DNA of 64,000 nucleotides from Candidatus Melainabacteria bacterium (GTDB lineage: Bacteria; Cyanobacteriota; Vampirovibrionia; Obscuribacterales; Obscuribacteraceae), in contig JABDBL010000007.1 of NCBI GenBank assembly GCA_013288645.1, positions 25,610 through 89,609 of the forward strand, written 5' to 3'. The first letter of the stretch is position 1; every line of letters starts with the position of its first letter. Under the pieces are notes generated by a model. That model had not been told where the DNA came from. It was given only the letters and a program-made list of their open reading frames with translations, and made no database searches. The translations under genes were made by a program, and so were the position numbers. Below, piece after piece: positions 28,636 through 37,854 of the stretch.

Positions 28636-28914
28636 TTAGGCTATTTGATGTAGAAACTGCTCATCAAGCGCAGGTAGCTCGTTTGTTGGGCCACTTGGTG
28701 TAATAGTAGCTAAAGTAATTAAAATGGTGCCTAACAGAACTTGTTCTATAACAGCCTGCTTCCCAGCTACCATGTGCATAAAGCTCATAATAATCATTGG
28801 GCTGCCAAAAACTATGGCAAGAGTTTGTAAGCTTGTAATACAAGACTGATAAATAAATTCCATAGCGGTTTGATTGGGGTTAAAGGGGCTAGATTTAGTA
28901 AAGAACAGCGGCAT
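28636..28914 (-). CDS. Small membrane protein of unknown function
   Basis: Ninety-two residues from ATG 28914, or 75 from the internal ATG at 28863 (MEFIYQSC); neither has a clear ribosome binding site. Two hydrophobic helices are visible (SLQTLAIVFGSPMIIMSFMHM and VIEQVLLGTILITLATI) with a polar C-terminal tail (NELPALDEQFLHQIA). It is convergent with atpC and divergent from the ABC ATPase gene. No family recognised. Confidence 0.5.
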   Translation of the reverse strand: MPLFFTKSSPFNPNQTAMEFIYQSCITSLQTLAIVFGSPMIIMSFMHMVAGKQAVIEQVLLGTILITLATITPSGPTNELPALDEQFLHQIA

Positions 28915-29023
28915 AAAGTGCTGAGGATACTAGTATAATAACATTTTAAAAGAAGTCAAGTAGAAATTAAACTAGGGTGTGCGTGCAAGAATATATTGGT
29001 GTCTTGGAAATCCAGCAAAATAA

Positions 29024-29962
29024 ATGTCGCAGCAAACAGCTTTTATTCAAATAAATAATCTCAGCAAAACGTATGGTCTATTTTTTAAGTTTCGTGCGCT
29101 GACTGATATAAATTTGAATATTCATAAAGGCGAAACTTTTGGTTTAATAGGACCCAATGGTGCTGGTAAAACAACCTTGATGGGTTGTTTGCTTGGTTTG
29201 CTGAAGCCGTCTGCTGGTACCATTCTGATTGATAATAAATCGGTTAATGAGATATCAGTCAAAGCACTAACAGGTTTTATGCCTGAGCGTTCTAATTTTG
29301 ATGCATGGATGATAGTAGAAAATTTTCTTCATTATCATCATATGCTTGCTCGACAACCAGAATCGACAGCGAACGAAGATGTGACAAAAGCACTTGCTGA
29401 TGTCGGTCTGGAGCCTGAAGTGGGTAAAAGACTTATACGTAAACTTTCACGGGGAATGTTGCAACGATTAGGGTTGGCGCAATTGTTGCTTGGAAAACCG
29501 GACCTATGCTTTCTGGATGAACCCACTTCTGGTATGGATCCTTTAGGAATGTCGCTGGTACGTGAATTACTTTTTCGTTGGAAGCAAGAGGGCAAGACGG
29601 TTGTCATAAATTCGCACCATCTTGATCAAGTAGAAAAAGTGTGCGATCGAGTTGCTTTTATTGATAATGGCAAAATACGTTCTATTGAAGAGTTAGTGCC
29701 TACTGCTCAAACAAAGCAAATTTTTGTTATTCAATGGGCTAAGCCTTACCCAAATGAAGACTTAGTGAGAAAGGTTGCTCAAGACAATCAAGTTGAATGT
29801 CAATCTGTTAGCGACGGCAGCGCACGCTTTTTATTAACCAGCAAAACTCAAGGCAGTAATCTTCTCAGAGCATTTGTAGGCATTAATACGCAAATAGAAC
29901 AAGCATCATATGAGCACAAAGATCTTGTTGAGTTATTTAGAAGGAATAATGCAACACAATGA
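29024..29962 (+). CDS. ABC transporter ATP-binding protein
   Basis: The 312-residue protein has a complete nucleotide-binding domain: Walker A GPNGAGKTTL near residue 44, a Q-loop region (GFMPERSNF, Gln absent), signature LSRGMLQR (Arg replacing the first Gly of LSGGQ), Walker B LCFLDEPTSGMDP and H-loop NSHHL. About 80 C-terminal residues are a regulatory extension of the kind seen in multidrug/ABC-2 exporters. It overlaps the permease gene by 4 bp (ATGA), which indicates translational coupling. The substrate is unknown; the class suggests export. Confidence 0.92.
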   Translation: MSQQTAFIQINNLSKTYGLFFKFRALTDINLNIHKGETFGLIGPNGAGKTTLMGCLLGLLKPSAGTILIDNKSVNEISVKALTGFMPERSNFDAWMIVENFLHYHHMLARQPESTANEDVTKALADVGLEPEVGKRLIRKLSRGMLQRLGLAQLLLGKPDLCFLDEPTSGMDPLGMSLVRELLFRWKQEGKTVVINSHHLDQVEKVCDRVAFIDNGKIRSIEELVPTAQTKQIFVIQWAKPYPNEDLVRKVAQDNQVECQSVSDGSARFLLTSKTQGSNLLRAFVGINTQIEQASYEHKDLVELFRRNNATQ

Positions 29963-30738
29963 ATAAAGCGATTATTATGCATAGCTTCCTGAGATTAGCC
30001 CGTCCTGGGACACTGATGACGCTGGTAATGTTTGTGCTGGTTTATCCTACTGCTCTTATTGCTTTTATAAGTCGATTGCCTAGTGTCTCATTTGATTTTG
30101 AGGCGTTTGCGAATCTAGTGTTTGGTCCAATGATGATTAATGTAGCGGCATTTACATTTGTTAGTAGCTCAATCGGTAACACTAAAAGTTTGGATGATGG
30201 TGAGTATTTAGCATTGCTTTTCTCAAGACCAATATTTCGGTGGGTATATGTTGTGTCAAAGTGGTTAGCTGGGTTTGCTTTAGTTGTTTTAGTTATTGGG
30301 TCACAAACTATAGTGTTTAAGACCCTGCTCCAGTTGATTGGAAGAGGGGATCAACTGTCTGTGGGATTTATAGATGTAGCTAATATAATACTGAATTCAC
30401 TGCAAATAACCGCGCTAGTGGCTATGATTTTTGCTTTTCCTTCGAGAATAGGGGCAATGCTTTTCGCTGGGTTACTTTATCTCTCCTTCGCTGCACCAAT
30501 GATGTTCAATGCCATTCCCGATAGCGCATTATGGTTTCATGGCGATTTGCACAACATAGTAAATTCTATTTCTGGGTGTTTGCGTAGTTTTACCTATGCG
30601 CCTATTGATCTAGATCCGTATTTCAACTCTATACAAATTCTATGGCTGCCGATAATTACCTTTGCATCAAATCTGGCTATATACATATGGATAGCGGTAG
30701 TAGTGTTGAATAATAGAGAATTCTTTTATACAAATTAA
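29959..30738 (+). CDS. ABC-2-type transporter permease
   Basis: The 259-residue membrane protein has six hydrophobic segments in the ABC-2 arrangement, starting TLMTLVMFVLVYPTALIAF and ending NLAIYIWIAVVVLNNREFFYTN. Conserved details such as DDGEYLALLFSRPIFRWVYVVSKWLAGF are typical of permeases paired with ATPases of the upstream type. It overlaps the ATPase gene by 4 bp and is followed after 3 bp by the thioredoxin-like gene, so the three form one unit. Confidence 0.85.
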   Translation: MNKAIIMHSFLRLARPGTLMTLVMFVLVYPTALIAFISRLPSVSFDFEAFANLVFGPMMINVAAFTFVSSSIGNTKSLDDGEYLALLFSRPIFRWVYVVSKWLAGFALVVLVIGSQTIVFKTLLQLIGRGDQLSVGFIDVANIILNSLQITALVAMIFAFPSRIGAMLFAGLLYLSFAAPMMFNAIPDSALWFHGDLHNIVNSISGCLRSFTYAPIDLDPYFNSIQILWLPIITFASNLAIYIWIAVVVLNNREFFYTN

Positions 30739-30741
30739 AAA

Positions 30742-31686
30742 ATGCAGAGTGAGAAATTGACATCTAGAACCCCACTGTTACTTACAATAACAGTGATACT
30801 GCTTGTGGTGTTGCGCATAGCGGTTTGGTCTGTGGAAACTTCTAAAACACAAGAGCCAGATGGCATTAAATGGCAAGAACCTTCTAAGGCTGATCTTGCT
30901 GGTATTAGCGACTATCAACCGAAATTGGTGTTCTATTATTTTTGTGAAGAGAACTCAGAACCTTGCCGAAGAGTTAATCATGGTGCTCTTCTCAACAAAA
31001 ACGTGGTTAAATTAGTTAATGATAGTTTCCTGCCTATAAGGGTGTTAAGTCAACCGGGTACAGAATTGAGTAAGGAACTGCAGCAGAGATTTGGTGTGTC
31101 GATGTGTCCGGCTTTTGTGATAGCGCTGCCAAATGGTAATGAAATCGGGATGCAAGAAGGTTATTTTGGTATGAGTGCTAGGAACTTATTGTCTTTTATC
31201 AAATACTGTAAGCAGAGAAAAGAATATGTAGCTGGATTAGATTATTTGAGTCACGATCAATATGAACAGGCAGCGCAAGCATTGCAAACATGGTTTCAAA
31301 CAAAGGACAGGTTCGATTCACAAGCGTTAGACGGGGCGCTTTTTTGTGCTTTGGCTCACATGATGCTTTTTAGAGAAAATGCAGCTCAGCAGGTACTTGC
31401 AAAAATTAGAAATAGCCAATATGAAAACGATTCAAATTGGCCCCAACCTCTGGTGCAATTTTTGTTGGGAAAACTGAGCGCTACGGACTTATTACGGATG
31501 TGCGATCATCAAGATAACAGACAATCACAGTCCCTTTACTTTACGGGTATGATCGAACTTAGGAATGGCAATTTGCAAGGTGCTGTAAACAATTTTAGAC
31601 AGGTTGATAAAATCAATGAGGTCTCACCAGAAATCCGTAGTTTAATTAATGGACAACTAAGTATAACAGGCAACCCTAAAAACTAA
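30742..31686 (+). CDS. Membrane-anchored thioredoxin-like protein with TPR-like tail
   Basis: The 314-residue protein has an N-terminal anchor (LLLTITVILLVVLRIAVW), then a thioredoxin-like domain of about 110 residues. This contains KLVFYYFCEENSEPCRRVN, where the two Cys are separated by six residues instead of the usual two, and a cis-Pro position in VSMCPAFVIALPNG. The remaining 130 residues are helical, TPR-like (YEQAAQALQTWFQ, GMIELRNGNLQGAVNNFRQV). It is the third gene of the ABC unit, 3 bp after the permease. The altered active site makes classical disulfide reductase activity doubtful; it may bind substrate for the transporter. Confidence 0.65.
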   Translation: MQSEKLTSRTPLLLTITVILLVVLRIAVWSVETSKTQEPDGIKWQEPSKADLAGISDYQPKLVFYYFCEENSEPCRRVNHGALLNKNVVKLVNDSFLPIRVLSQPGTELSKELQQRFGVSMCPAFVIALPNGNEIGMQEGYFGMSARNLLSFIKYCKQRKEYVAGLDYLSHDQYEQAAQALQTWFQTKDRFDSQALDGALFCALAHMMLFRENAAQQVLAKIRNSQYENDSNWPQPLVQFLLGKLSATDLLRMCDHQDNRQSQSLYFTGMIELRNGNLQGAVNNFRQVDKINEVSPEIRSLINGQLSITGNPKN

Positions 31687-31698
31687 TGCAGAAAGGTG

Positions 31699-32697
31699 TT
31701 AACGATATCTTGAATTGGTCCGCTTTATATTTTTTTGCACTAACAGCCCTGACTTCACGAGCTTTTCGGGCTCGCAGGATATTTCTTTGTGAAAAGTACA
31801 ATTGAGCTCATCGCGTGAATCGCCTTGACTTATGATCATGGTAGTTGAAGTACCACCATCGCAATTTAATGCCTGCTTGCAACCTAACTCCTGCATCATC
31901 TTAGCTAGTTCCTCTAAAGTGACGCCGGATGAGAATGAGTCTTGCTTTTTGTCTGCAACTGCTAGGAGCAAAATATGGTTATCTCTGGTGATACCAATGG
32001 CAGTGCGGGCAGCTTTTTTGTGAGATCCAATAGAATCGAACAACTTGCCATCAGTTGACTTACGAACAAAAGCTTCTTCTGCATCAGTGACTTTGGGCAA
32101 TAATCTTGGGCCGGCTTGCAGAGAGTGGACCAATGTCCAGCCGCTGGGAATCGGATCTGTATGTGACATAATACTAGCTTTTAGCTTGCCATCTTTATCA
32201 GCCATAATGCGAAATTCACTGCGATTAAAGATAGTTTCTAAATAAGGCGCAAGTTCAGGGTTGTTAACAAGAGCCTTATTGGTTTTTGGGTCGCATTGAT
32301 CTTTGCCCTGAATTACTATATAGCTTGTACTTTCACCATTACTGAGATTAAAGAAACCGCCATTAATTCCGGCTAGCGCCTTCTGTTCTTTAACTACTCT
32401 AGATACGGTATTTGGGTGATCATTAAAGAACGGTTTGAGCACGTAACTGCGGTCATTTAAGTCTAAAACTAACAATGAAGCTCGGCTACCGTTTTCAGTT
32501 TTGATGCGGTAGAATCTGAGCGATTGACTAATAGAATATTCAGCGTCAGAATGCTGTTCTTCCCAGCATTTTTTAAAGTCATTCTCTTCTTCAGCAGTTA
32601 AAGCTCTTTGTGCACAGATAAAAAGATTGCTACTTAATAGAGCAATTACTGCTAATGTTCTACAGAATTTTTGTAAGTTATATTTTTGCCAGCACAT
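31699..32697 (-). CDS. Secreted phosphodiester glycosidase (NAGPA family)
   Basis: The 332-residue protein has a signal peptide (CRTLAVIALLSSNLFICAQRA) and the phosphodiester glycosidase (DUF2233/NAGPA) core: ALAGINGGFFNL, LQAGPRLL, ARTAIGITRDNHILLLAV and the terminal motif LNCDGGTSTTM. The family includes the human uncovering enzyme and bacterial enzymes acting on sugar-phosphodiesters in walls or exopolysaccharide. All signature motifs are present, so activity is plausible. It is transcribed away from pyrD. Confidence 0.85.
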   Translation of the reverse strand: MCWQKYNLQKFCRTLAVIALLSSNLFICAQRALTAEEENDFKKCWEEQHSDAEYSISQSLRFYRIKTENGSRASLLVLDLNDRSYVLKPFFNDHPNTVSRVVKEQKALAGINGGFFNLSNGESTSYIVIQGKDQCDPKTNKALVNNPELAPYLETIFNRSEFRIMADKDGKLKASIMSHTDPIPSGWTLVHSLQAGPRLLPKVTDAEEAFVRKSTDGKLFDSIGSHKKAARTAIGITRDNHILLLAVADKKQDSFSSGVTLEELAKMMQELGCKQALNCDGGTSTTMIISQGDSRDELNCTFHKEISCEPEKLVKSGLLVQKNIKRTNSRYR

Positions 32698-32796
32698 AGA
32701 CTTATTCTTCCCAATAATTGCTAGATACGTACACTTTTATAGGTATTTTAATGCAATGTTATACTAGTTAACGAAATTAAGGTGTACTTTAATACA

Positions 32797-33891
32797 ATGT
32801 GCTTTTACCGCAGCTTTATCAGACCGCTATTATTCAGATTTGACCCTGAGCAGTCACATTATTTGGCTCATGAAGTGATAGCTAAGTATTTACCGCTTAT
32901 CGCTTCCTTTGCTAAGAAGTTTATTTACCAAAGAGATGATTTGCAAACCGTTTTTTTTGGTAAGACTTTATCTAATCCAATTGGCCTGGCGGCTGGCTTT
33001 GATAAAAATGGTGATTTAGTTCATGCTCTAAAGTATTTGGGTTTTGGTTATGCTGAAATTGGCAGCATTTCGGCTCAATCCCACGAAGGTAACCCAGAAC
33101 CCCGCCTATGGCGTTTACCAGCTGATAATGCATTGATTAATTGGCTGGGATTGAATAGCGAAGGCGCTATAACGATAGCGGAGAAGTTAGCTACCAGTAA
33201 GTTCTCCTTACCGGTTGGTATTAATATCGTCAAATCAAATAAACCTGATATTAAAAGTGATACGGCAGTGGAAGATTTACTTTTTACTTTTAGAACAATT
33301 AGGCATCTACCCATTTTGTATGTCGTTGTAAATATTAGTTGTGTGAATACGCCAGATGGTATTTTGCAAGAAACTAATATTTTGGCTTCGTTTCTTGAAA
33401 GCATTGATCGTGAGAATCCGAACAAATTGCCTATCTTGATTAAATTATCAGAGGATGGTAATGATGAGTTAATAGAAAAGATAGTTGAAATAGGCAAGCA
33501 ATTTTCCATTGCTGGTTATATTTGTGGTAATACTTCTCGCCAAAGACCACCTTTAAAAACAGAGAAGCATATAGTGGATGGCATAGAGAATGGTGGCTTA
33601 AGTGGTCCGCCCATCAAACAATTAGTTCTGCCACTCTGTCGGAAAGTTTATCAATTGAAGACGCCTGATCAAATTATAATTAGTAATGGTGGCATTGCTA
33701 ATGGGCAAGACGCCTATGATTACATTCGTGCCGGTTCTTCACTTGTACAGTTATACACAGCACTAGTGTATGAAGGTCCAAGCCTAGTTAGAAATATATG
33801 CGAAGAATTATCCTCACTACTTAGAAGAGATAATTTGACACTAAGTCAGGCAGTGGGTGTGGGTTGTTCAAAGAGAGCATCCGTAAGCTAG
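32797..33891 (+). CDS. pyrD: Dihydroorotate dehydrogenase, class 2-like, with a Cys active-site variant
   Basis: About 364 residues from the ATG at 32797 (MCFYRSFIRPLLFRFDPEQSH), which matches the class 2 N-terminus; an in-frame GTG lies five codons earlier. FMN and orotate signatures include NPIGLAAGFDKNGD, GSISAQSHEGNPEPRLWRL, NWLGLNSEG, NGGLSGPPIK and ISNGGIANGQDAYDYI. The catalytic loop reads NISCVNTPD; class 2 enzymes have NxSSPNTPG with Ser as base, so Cys182 replaces the Ser, as in class 1 enzymes. The enzyme makes orotate for pyrimidine synthesis; the N-terminal helices of class 2 bind the membrane and quinone. The electron acceptor should be re-examined in view of the substitution. 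Confidence 0.85.
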   Translation: MCFYRSFIRPLLFRFDPEQSHYLAHEVIAKYLPLIASFAKKFIYQRDDLQTVFFGKTLSNPIGLAAGFDKNGDLVHALKYLGFGYAEIGSISAQSHEGNPEPRLWRLPADNALINWLGLNSEGAITIAEKLATSKFSLPVGINIVKSNKPDIKSDTAVEDLLFTFRTIRHLPILYVVVNISCVNTPDGILQETNILASFLESIDRENPNKLPILIKLSEDGNDELIEKIVEIGKQFSIAGYICGNTSRQRPPLKTEKHIVDGIENGGLSGPPIKQLVLPLCRKVYQLKTPDQIIISNGGIANGQDAYDYIRAGSSLVQLYTALVYEGPSLVRNICEELSSLLRRDNLTLSQAVGVGCSKRASVS

Positions 33892-33933
33892 CTTCTAGAT
33901 AATATCAAATTTTTTCTAACTGTTGCTAATTTG

Positions 33934-35439
33934 CTAGTCTGCTACGTTAACCCAAACGCTCTTGATGTTTGTATAGAGATCAATAGAGTGTTTGCCCAAT
34001 TCACGACCATAGCCGCTCATCTTATAACCACCAAATGGCACAGCTGGATCAAGAACGTTGTAGCAGTTAACCCAAACAGTACCGGCTTTAATTTTTGCGG
34101 CTAATTTATGAGCTTTCTTCACATCGCGTGTCCAAACTGCTCCGGAGAGCCCGAAAGTAGTTTTATTAGCTTGCTCAGCTACTTCTTCTACACTTGTAAA
34201 TGGTATTACAGCTAATACCGGACCAAATACTTCTTCTTGAGCAATGCGCATATTGTTATTGACGCCTTCGAAAATAGTAGGCTTAATGTAATAACCTTTT
34301 TCCAGGTCACCTTTAGGGGCATCACCGCCGCAAACGAGTTTAGCTCCTTCTTTCTGAGCAATACCTATGTAACTTAAAATGCGTTCTTGTTGTTCTTTCG
34401 ATACTTGAGGTCCAATTTGAGTATTTTCGTCAATGCCTGGACCTTGGCGCATTTTATTTACGCGTTCGGTTAATTTAGTCATAAACTGATCATGGACAGA
34501 TTTTTCTAAAAATAATCTTGATCCGGCACAACACACTTGCCCCTGATTAAAGAAAATACCGGTAATGGCACCACGTACAGCAGCATCAATATCAGCATCG
34601 GCGAATACTATATTCGGTGCTTTGCCACCTAGTTCGAGTGATACACGTTTGAGATTTCCTAATGATGCTTTGAGTATTTCACGCCCAGTTTTGTCTTCGC
34701 CGGTAAAAGCTATTTTGTCTACATCCATGTGGTTAGCAAGAAATTCACCAGCCGAATTAGGTCCAAGCCCGGTGACAATATTGAGTACGCCTTCTGGAAT
34801 ACCAGCTTCCAAAGCTAATTCACCTATGTATAAAGCAGACAAAGGAGTCTGTTCTGCAGGTTTAAGAATTACTGTATTGCCGCATGATAGAGCTGGTCCT
34901 AATTTCCAGGCAGCCATAAGCATAGGAAAATTCCATGGAATGATTTGTCCTACAACGCCTACTGGTTCTCTTAATGTATAAGTGAAAAAATTATTGTTGA
35001 CATTGATTGTCTCGCCTTCAATTTTTGTTGCCCAACCAGCATAATAACGAAAAGTTTCAATCGCAGAAGGTACGTCCATATAAGTGGATTCTTTGATCGG
35101 TTTGCCATTGTCGAGCGTTTCTAGTTGAGCCAGTTCCTTAGCGTGTTTTTCTATTAAATCGGCTAGTTTGTAAAGACAATGAGCCCGCTCGGCGGCAGTC
35201 ATTTTATTGCGCCAGGGTCCGGTCTCAAAAGCTTTACGGGCAGCTTTTACAGCTTTGTCTATGTCTGCTTTGCCACCTTCTTGAATTTTAGCCAGAACTT
35301 CACCAGTAGCAGGGTTCAAAGTATCAAATGTTTTGCCGGATTCTGCATCTGCCCATTTACCGTCAATCAATAATTTTTTTGGCTTGGATAAGAATTGTTT
35401 GCAAAGCAGCTCTTGTTCTTTGACTAAAGACATAATCAA
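33934..35439 (-). CDS. NAD(P)+-dependent aldehyde dehydrogenase
   Basis: The 501-residue enzyme is a typical ALDH. It has IIPWNFPMLMAAWKLGPAL, KPAEQTPLSAL, the Rossmann loop AFTGEDKTGREI (Glu after FTG, as in the AldB/ExaC-like group, not the common FTGST), the general base LELGGKAPNI and the nucleophile stretch FFNQGQVCCAGSR. EEVFGPVLAVIPF and the C-terminal FGGYKMSGYGRELG are also present. It oxidises an aldehyde to an acid; the substrate cannot be read from sequence. It stands alone on the minus strand with an AGGAGGATTTTG-type site just before the start (CCTCC on the plus strand). Confidence 0.93.
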   Translation of the reverse strand: MIMSLVKEQELLCKQFLSKPKKLLIDGKWADAESGKTFDTLNPATGEVLAKIQEGGKADIDKAVKAARKAFETGPWRNKMTAAERAHCLYKLADLIEKHAKELAQLETLDNGKPIKESTYMDVPSAIETFRYYAGWATKIEGETINVNNNFFTYTLREPVGVVGQIIPWNFPMLMAAWKLGPALSCGNTVILKPAEQTPLSALYIGELALEAGIPEGVLNIVTGLGPNSAGEFLANHMDVDKIAFTGEDKTGREILKASLGNLKRVSLELGGKAPNIVFADADIDAAVRGAITGIFFNQGQVCCAGSRLFLEKSVHDQFMTKLTERVNKMRQGPGIDENTQIGPQVSKEQQERILSYIGIAQKEGAKLVCGGDAPKGDLEKGYYIKPTIFEGVNNNMRIAQEEVFGPVLAVIPFTSVEEVAEQANKTTFGLSGAVWTRDVKKAHKLAAKIKAGTVWVNCYNVLDPAVPFGGYKMSGYGRELGKHSIDLYTNIKSVWVNVAD

Positions 35440-35590
35440 AATCCTCCGACTAAACTTGTGCGGCTATTTCACTTGCACCATCAATATATATTATACGGGT
35501 AAATGAACTAAAAGCAGAGATTTAAGATAATTCTGCACCTATCATGACATCAGTGGTTTGACTGATGAATTTGATTGTTAGAAGCCGAGC

Positions 35591-37567
35591 TTATGCAAAT
35601 TTTGGTTTTAAGCCAGGTTTAGAGTCTGGTGATTCTGGGTTTTTGCTAGTGTTTGGTTGCGATGGACTAGTTTCATCAACCTTGACAGCCGTCGCCGGCG
35701 GCGTGCCACCACCGTCGGTGCCGTGAGATTTGTCTTCGGTTATCCAGCCTAATTTGCGGCTTGTTTCCTCAATTATGGCATCGACATCTTTTCGATCTAA
35801 AGTTTCTTTTTCTAACAAAACAGAGACGATAGCGTCCATGTGTGGCCGATATTTTTCAATTAAAGCTTTGACGCGCAAATATTGTTCGTCGATAAATCTT
35901 TTTACTTCTTCATCGATAATACTGGCTACTTGCTCACCATAATCACGCTCATGTCCAAAATCGCGGCCTAAGAAAACCTGGTCATGGCGCTTGCCAAAAG
36001 TCATTGGTCCTAATCTATCACTCATACCAAATTCAGTTACCATGCGTCTTGCTAACTTGGTTGCTTTTTCTAAGTCATCGTGAGCGCCGGTTGTAATTTC
36101 GCCATAAACAACTTCTTCGGCCACGCGTCCACCGAGGCTGACACCAATTTGGTCAATTAATTGTGAGCGTGTTTGAGTAAGAATATCCTCTTCTGGGAAG
36201 AACATGGTTAGTCCTAAGGCAAATCCACGCGGGATGATACTTACTTTATGCAAGGGATGAGCATGTTCAAGCAAGACACACATTAGAGCATGACCACATT
36301 CGTGATATGCAGTCATCGCTTTTTCTTTTGCCGCAATAATGCGTGTTTTCTTTTCTGGACCTGCTACTACTTTGTCTATGGCCAATTCTAAATCAATCAT
36401 TTCTATCTCGCGCTTATTGGACCTAGCGGCTAGAAGAGCTGCTTCGTTAATTAAGTTAGATAGATCAGCCCCAGTAAAACCCGGTGTGCGTTTAGCTAAT
36501 ATTTTAAGCTCGATATCTTTACCCAAAGGCTTGCCTTTAGCATGCACAGAAAGAATTTGTTCACGTCCTAGAACGTCAGGACGGTCTATAACCACCTGTC
36601 TATCAAAGCGGCCTGGCCTTAACAATGCTGAGTCAAGAATGTCTGGTCTGTTTGTAGCAGCGACGACTATAATGCCCGAGACGCCTTCGAAGCCATCCAT
36701 TTCAACTAATAATTGATTTAAAGTTTGTTCGCGCTCGTCATGTCCACCGCCGAGACCAGCACCACGCTGTCTACCTACAGCATCGATTTCATCTACAAAA
36801 ACGATACAAGGAGCGTGTTTCTTGGCTTGATCAAATAAGTCTCGCACACGAGAGGCACCGACTCCGACAAACATTTCAACGAAATCAGAACCTGAAATAC
36901 TAAAGAAGGGCACTCCAGCTTCGCCAGCTACAGCTTTAGCTAGTAAAGTTTTTCCGGTACCAGGGGCGCCAACTAGGAGCACGCCGCGAGGGATTCGGGC
37001 TCCCAAAGCTTGGAATTTCTCGGGGTTTTTTAGAAAGTCAACTATTTCTTGTAATTCTTGTTTGGCTTCGTCTATACCTGCAACATCAGAAAAACTTACT
37101 TTAACTTTGTTGTCTACCATTAATTTGGCTCTGCTGCGGCCAAAGCTCATTGCTTGATTCCCACCACTCTGGGCGCTGCGAAACATAAACAAAAACCCAA
37201 CTAATAATAGAATTGGCAAAAAGAATGAGCTAAGCATACTGAACCAGAAGCTTGATTTATCCGGCTCTCTGACATCAAGAGTGATACCAGCCTTATTTAG
37301 CTCTGTTATAAGAGATTCTTTCGACTCAATAGGTACAATAACAGAACGTTCACGCTCGCTACCGGTCATTTTAACTTGCACGGTAGAGTCGCCATTAGTG
37401 ATAATCACTTTGGAAACATTTTCGGCCTTACCGCTTTGAAGTAAAGAAAGTAATTGTGTATAGGTTAATGGTTCTTCTTTCCTGCTAAATGAAGTCAGAG
37501 AAAAAACCAAAATAAATAAGATTAATAGTAAAAAGAAAACGGCTCCAGGAGTTCCGTACTTCTTCAT
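35591..37567 (-). CDS. ftsH: FtsH, membrane AAA+ zinc metalloprotease
   Basis: The 658-residue protein has two N-terminal transmembrane helices flanking a periplasmic domain. The AAA module follows: [24 protein letters not shown], Walker [17 protein letters not shown] and the second region of homology [15 protein letters not shown]. The protease domain has the zinc motif HECGH (Cys where most FtsH have Ala), with the third ligand in [13 protein letters not shown] disordered Pro/Ser-rich tail (about 40 residues) ends it. FtsH degrades misassembled membrane proteins. It lies downstream of tilS on the same strand, an arrangement seen in many bacteria, separated by 287 bp. Confidence 0.96.
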   Translation of the reverse strand: MKKYGTPGAVFFLLLILFILVFSLTSFSRKEEPLTYTQLLSLLQSGKAENVSKVIITNGDSTVQVKMTGSERERSVIVPIESKESLITELNKAGITLDVREPDKSSFWFSMLSSFFLPILLLVGFLFMFRSAQSGGNQAMSFGRSRAKLMVDNKVKVSFSDVAGIDEAKQELQEIVDFLKNPEKFQALGARIPRGVLLVGAPGTGKTLLAKAVAGEAGVPFFSISGSDFVEMFVGVGASRVRDLFDQAKKHAPCIVFVDEIDAVGRQRGAGLGGGHDEREQTLNQLLVEMDGFEGVSGIIVVAATNRPDILDSALLRPGRFDRQVVIDRPDVLGREQILSVHAKGKPLGKDIELKILAKRTPGFTGADLSNLINEAALLAARSNKREIEMIDLELAIDKVVAGPEKKTRIIAAKEKAMTAYHECGHALMCVLLEHAHPLHKVSIIPRGFALGLTMFFPEEDILTQTRSQLIDQIGVSLGGRVAEEVVYGEITTGAHDDLEKATKLARRMVTEFGMSDRLGPMTFGKRHDQVFLGRDFGHERDYGEQVASIIDEEVKRFIDEQYLRVKALIEKYRPHMDAIVSVLLEKETLDRKDVDAIIEETSRKLGWITEDKSHGTDGGGTPPATAVKVDETSPSQPNTSKNPESPDSKPGLKPKFA

Positions 37568-37854
37568 CTCTAATGCTCCACTGTTGCCAAAACTTGATTA
37601 TAACACGCTAAATATATTAATCCAAACTACTAAAAATCAGGTTAGGCTCTGCCTAATTCTAGAAAGCTGGAAGGGTTGGGCGTATTGGGAAACACACCTT
37701 AGCTATCAGCTTATATCTTTATACCTTCGCAAGGCGATTGTTTATCAATTTCTTTCTTATTTAGGGGATTATTCAAAGACAAATGGCTCAGTTAAGCTTA
37801 AATTCTTAGTAAAATGTTCAATCAGTAAAGTTAAAATCGCCTGTTATAAGACTC
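37568..37854. other. tilS-ftsH intergenic region (287 bp)
   Basis: AT-rich. A 101-codon plus-strand frame crosses it but overlaps the tilS 3' end, begins at TTG and has no family resemblance, so I do not count it as a gene. A short hairpin TTAGGC-TCT-GCCTAA is near 37641. The ftsH promoter should be here, but no clear -35/-10 pair is seen. Confidence 0.5.

Noticed and set aside
34680..34725. Glu in the ALDH loop FTGEDKTGR where many enzymes have FTGST
   Set aside because: FTGE-TTGR-type loops occur in a known ALDH subgroup (AldB/ExaC-like), so this is not anomalous.
36300..36330. HECGH in FtsH instead of HEAGH as a sign of inactivity
   Set aside because: Both zinc His and the Glu are present; the changed residue is not a ligand.
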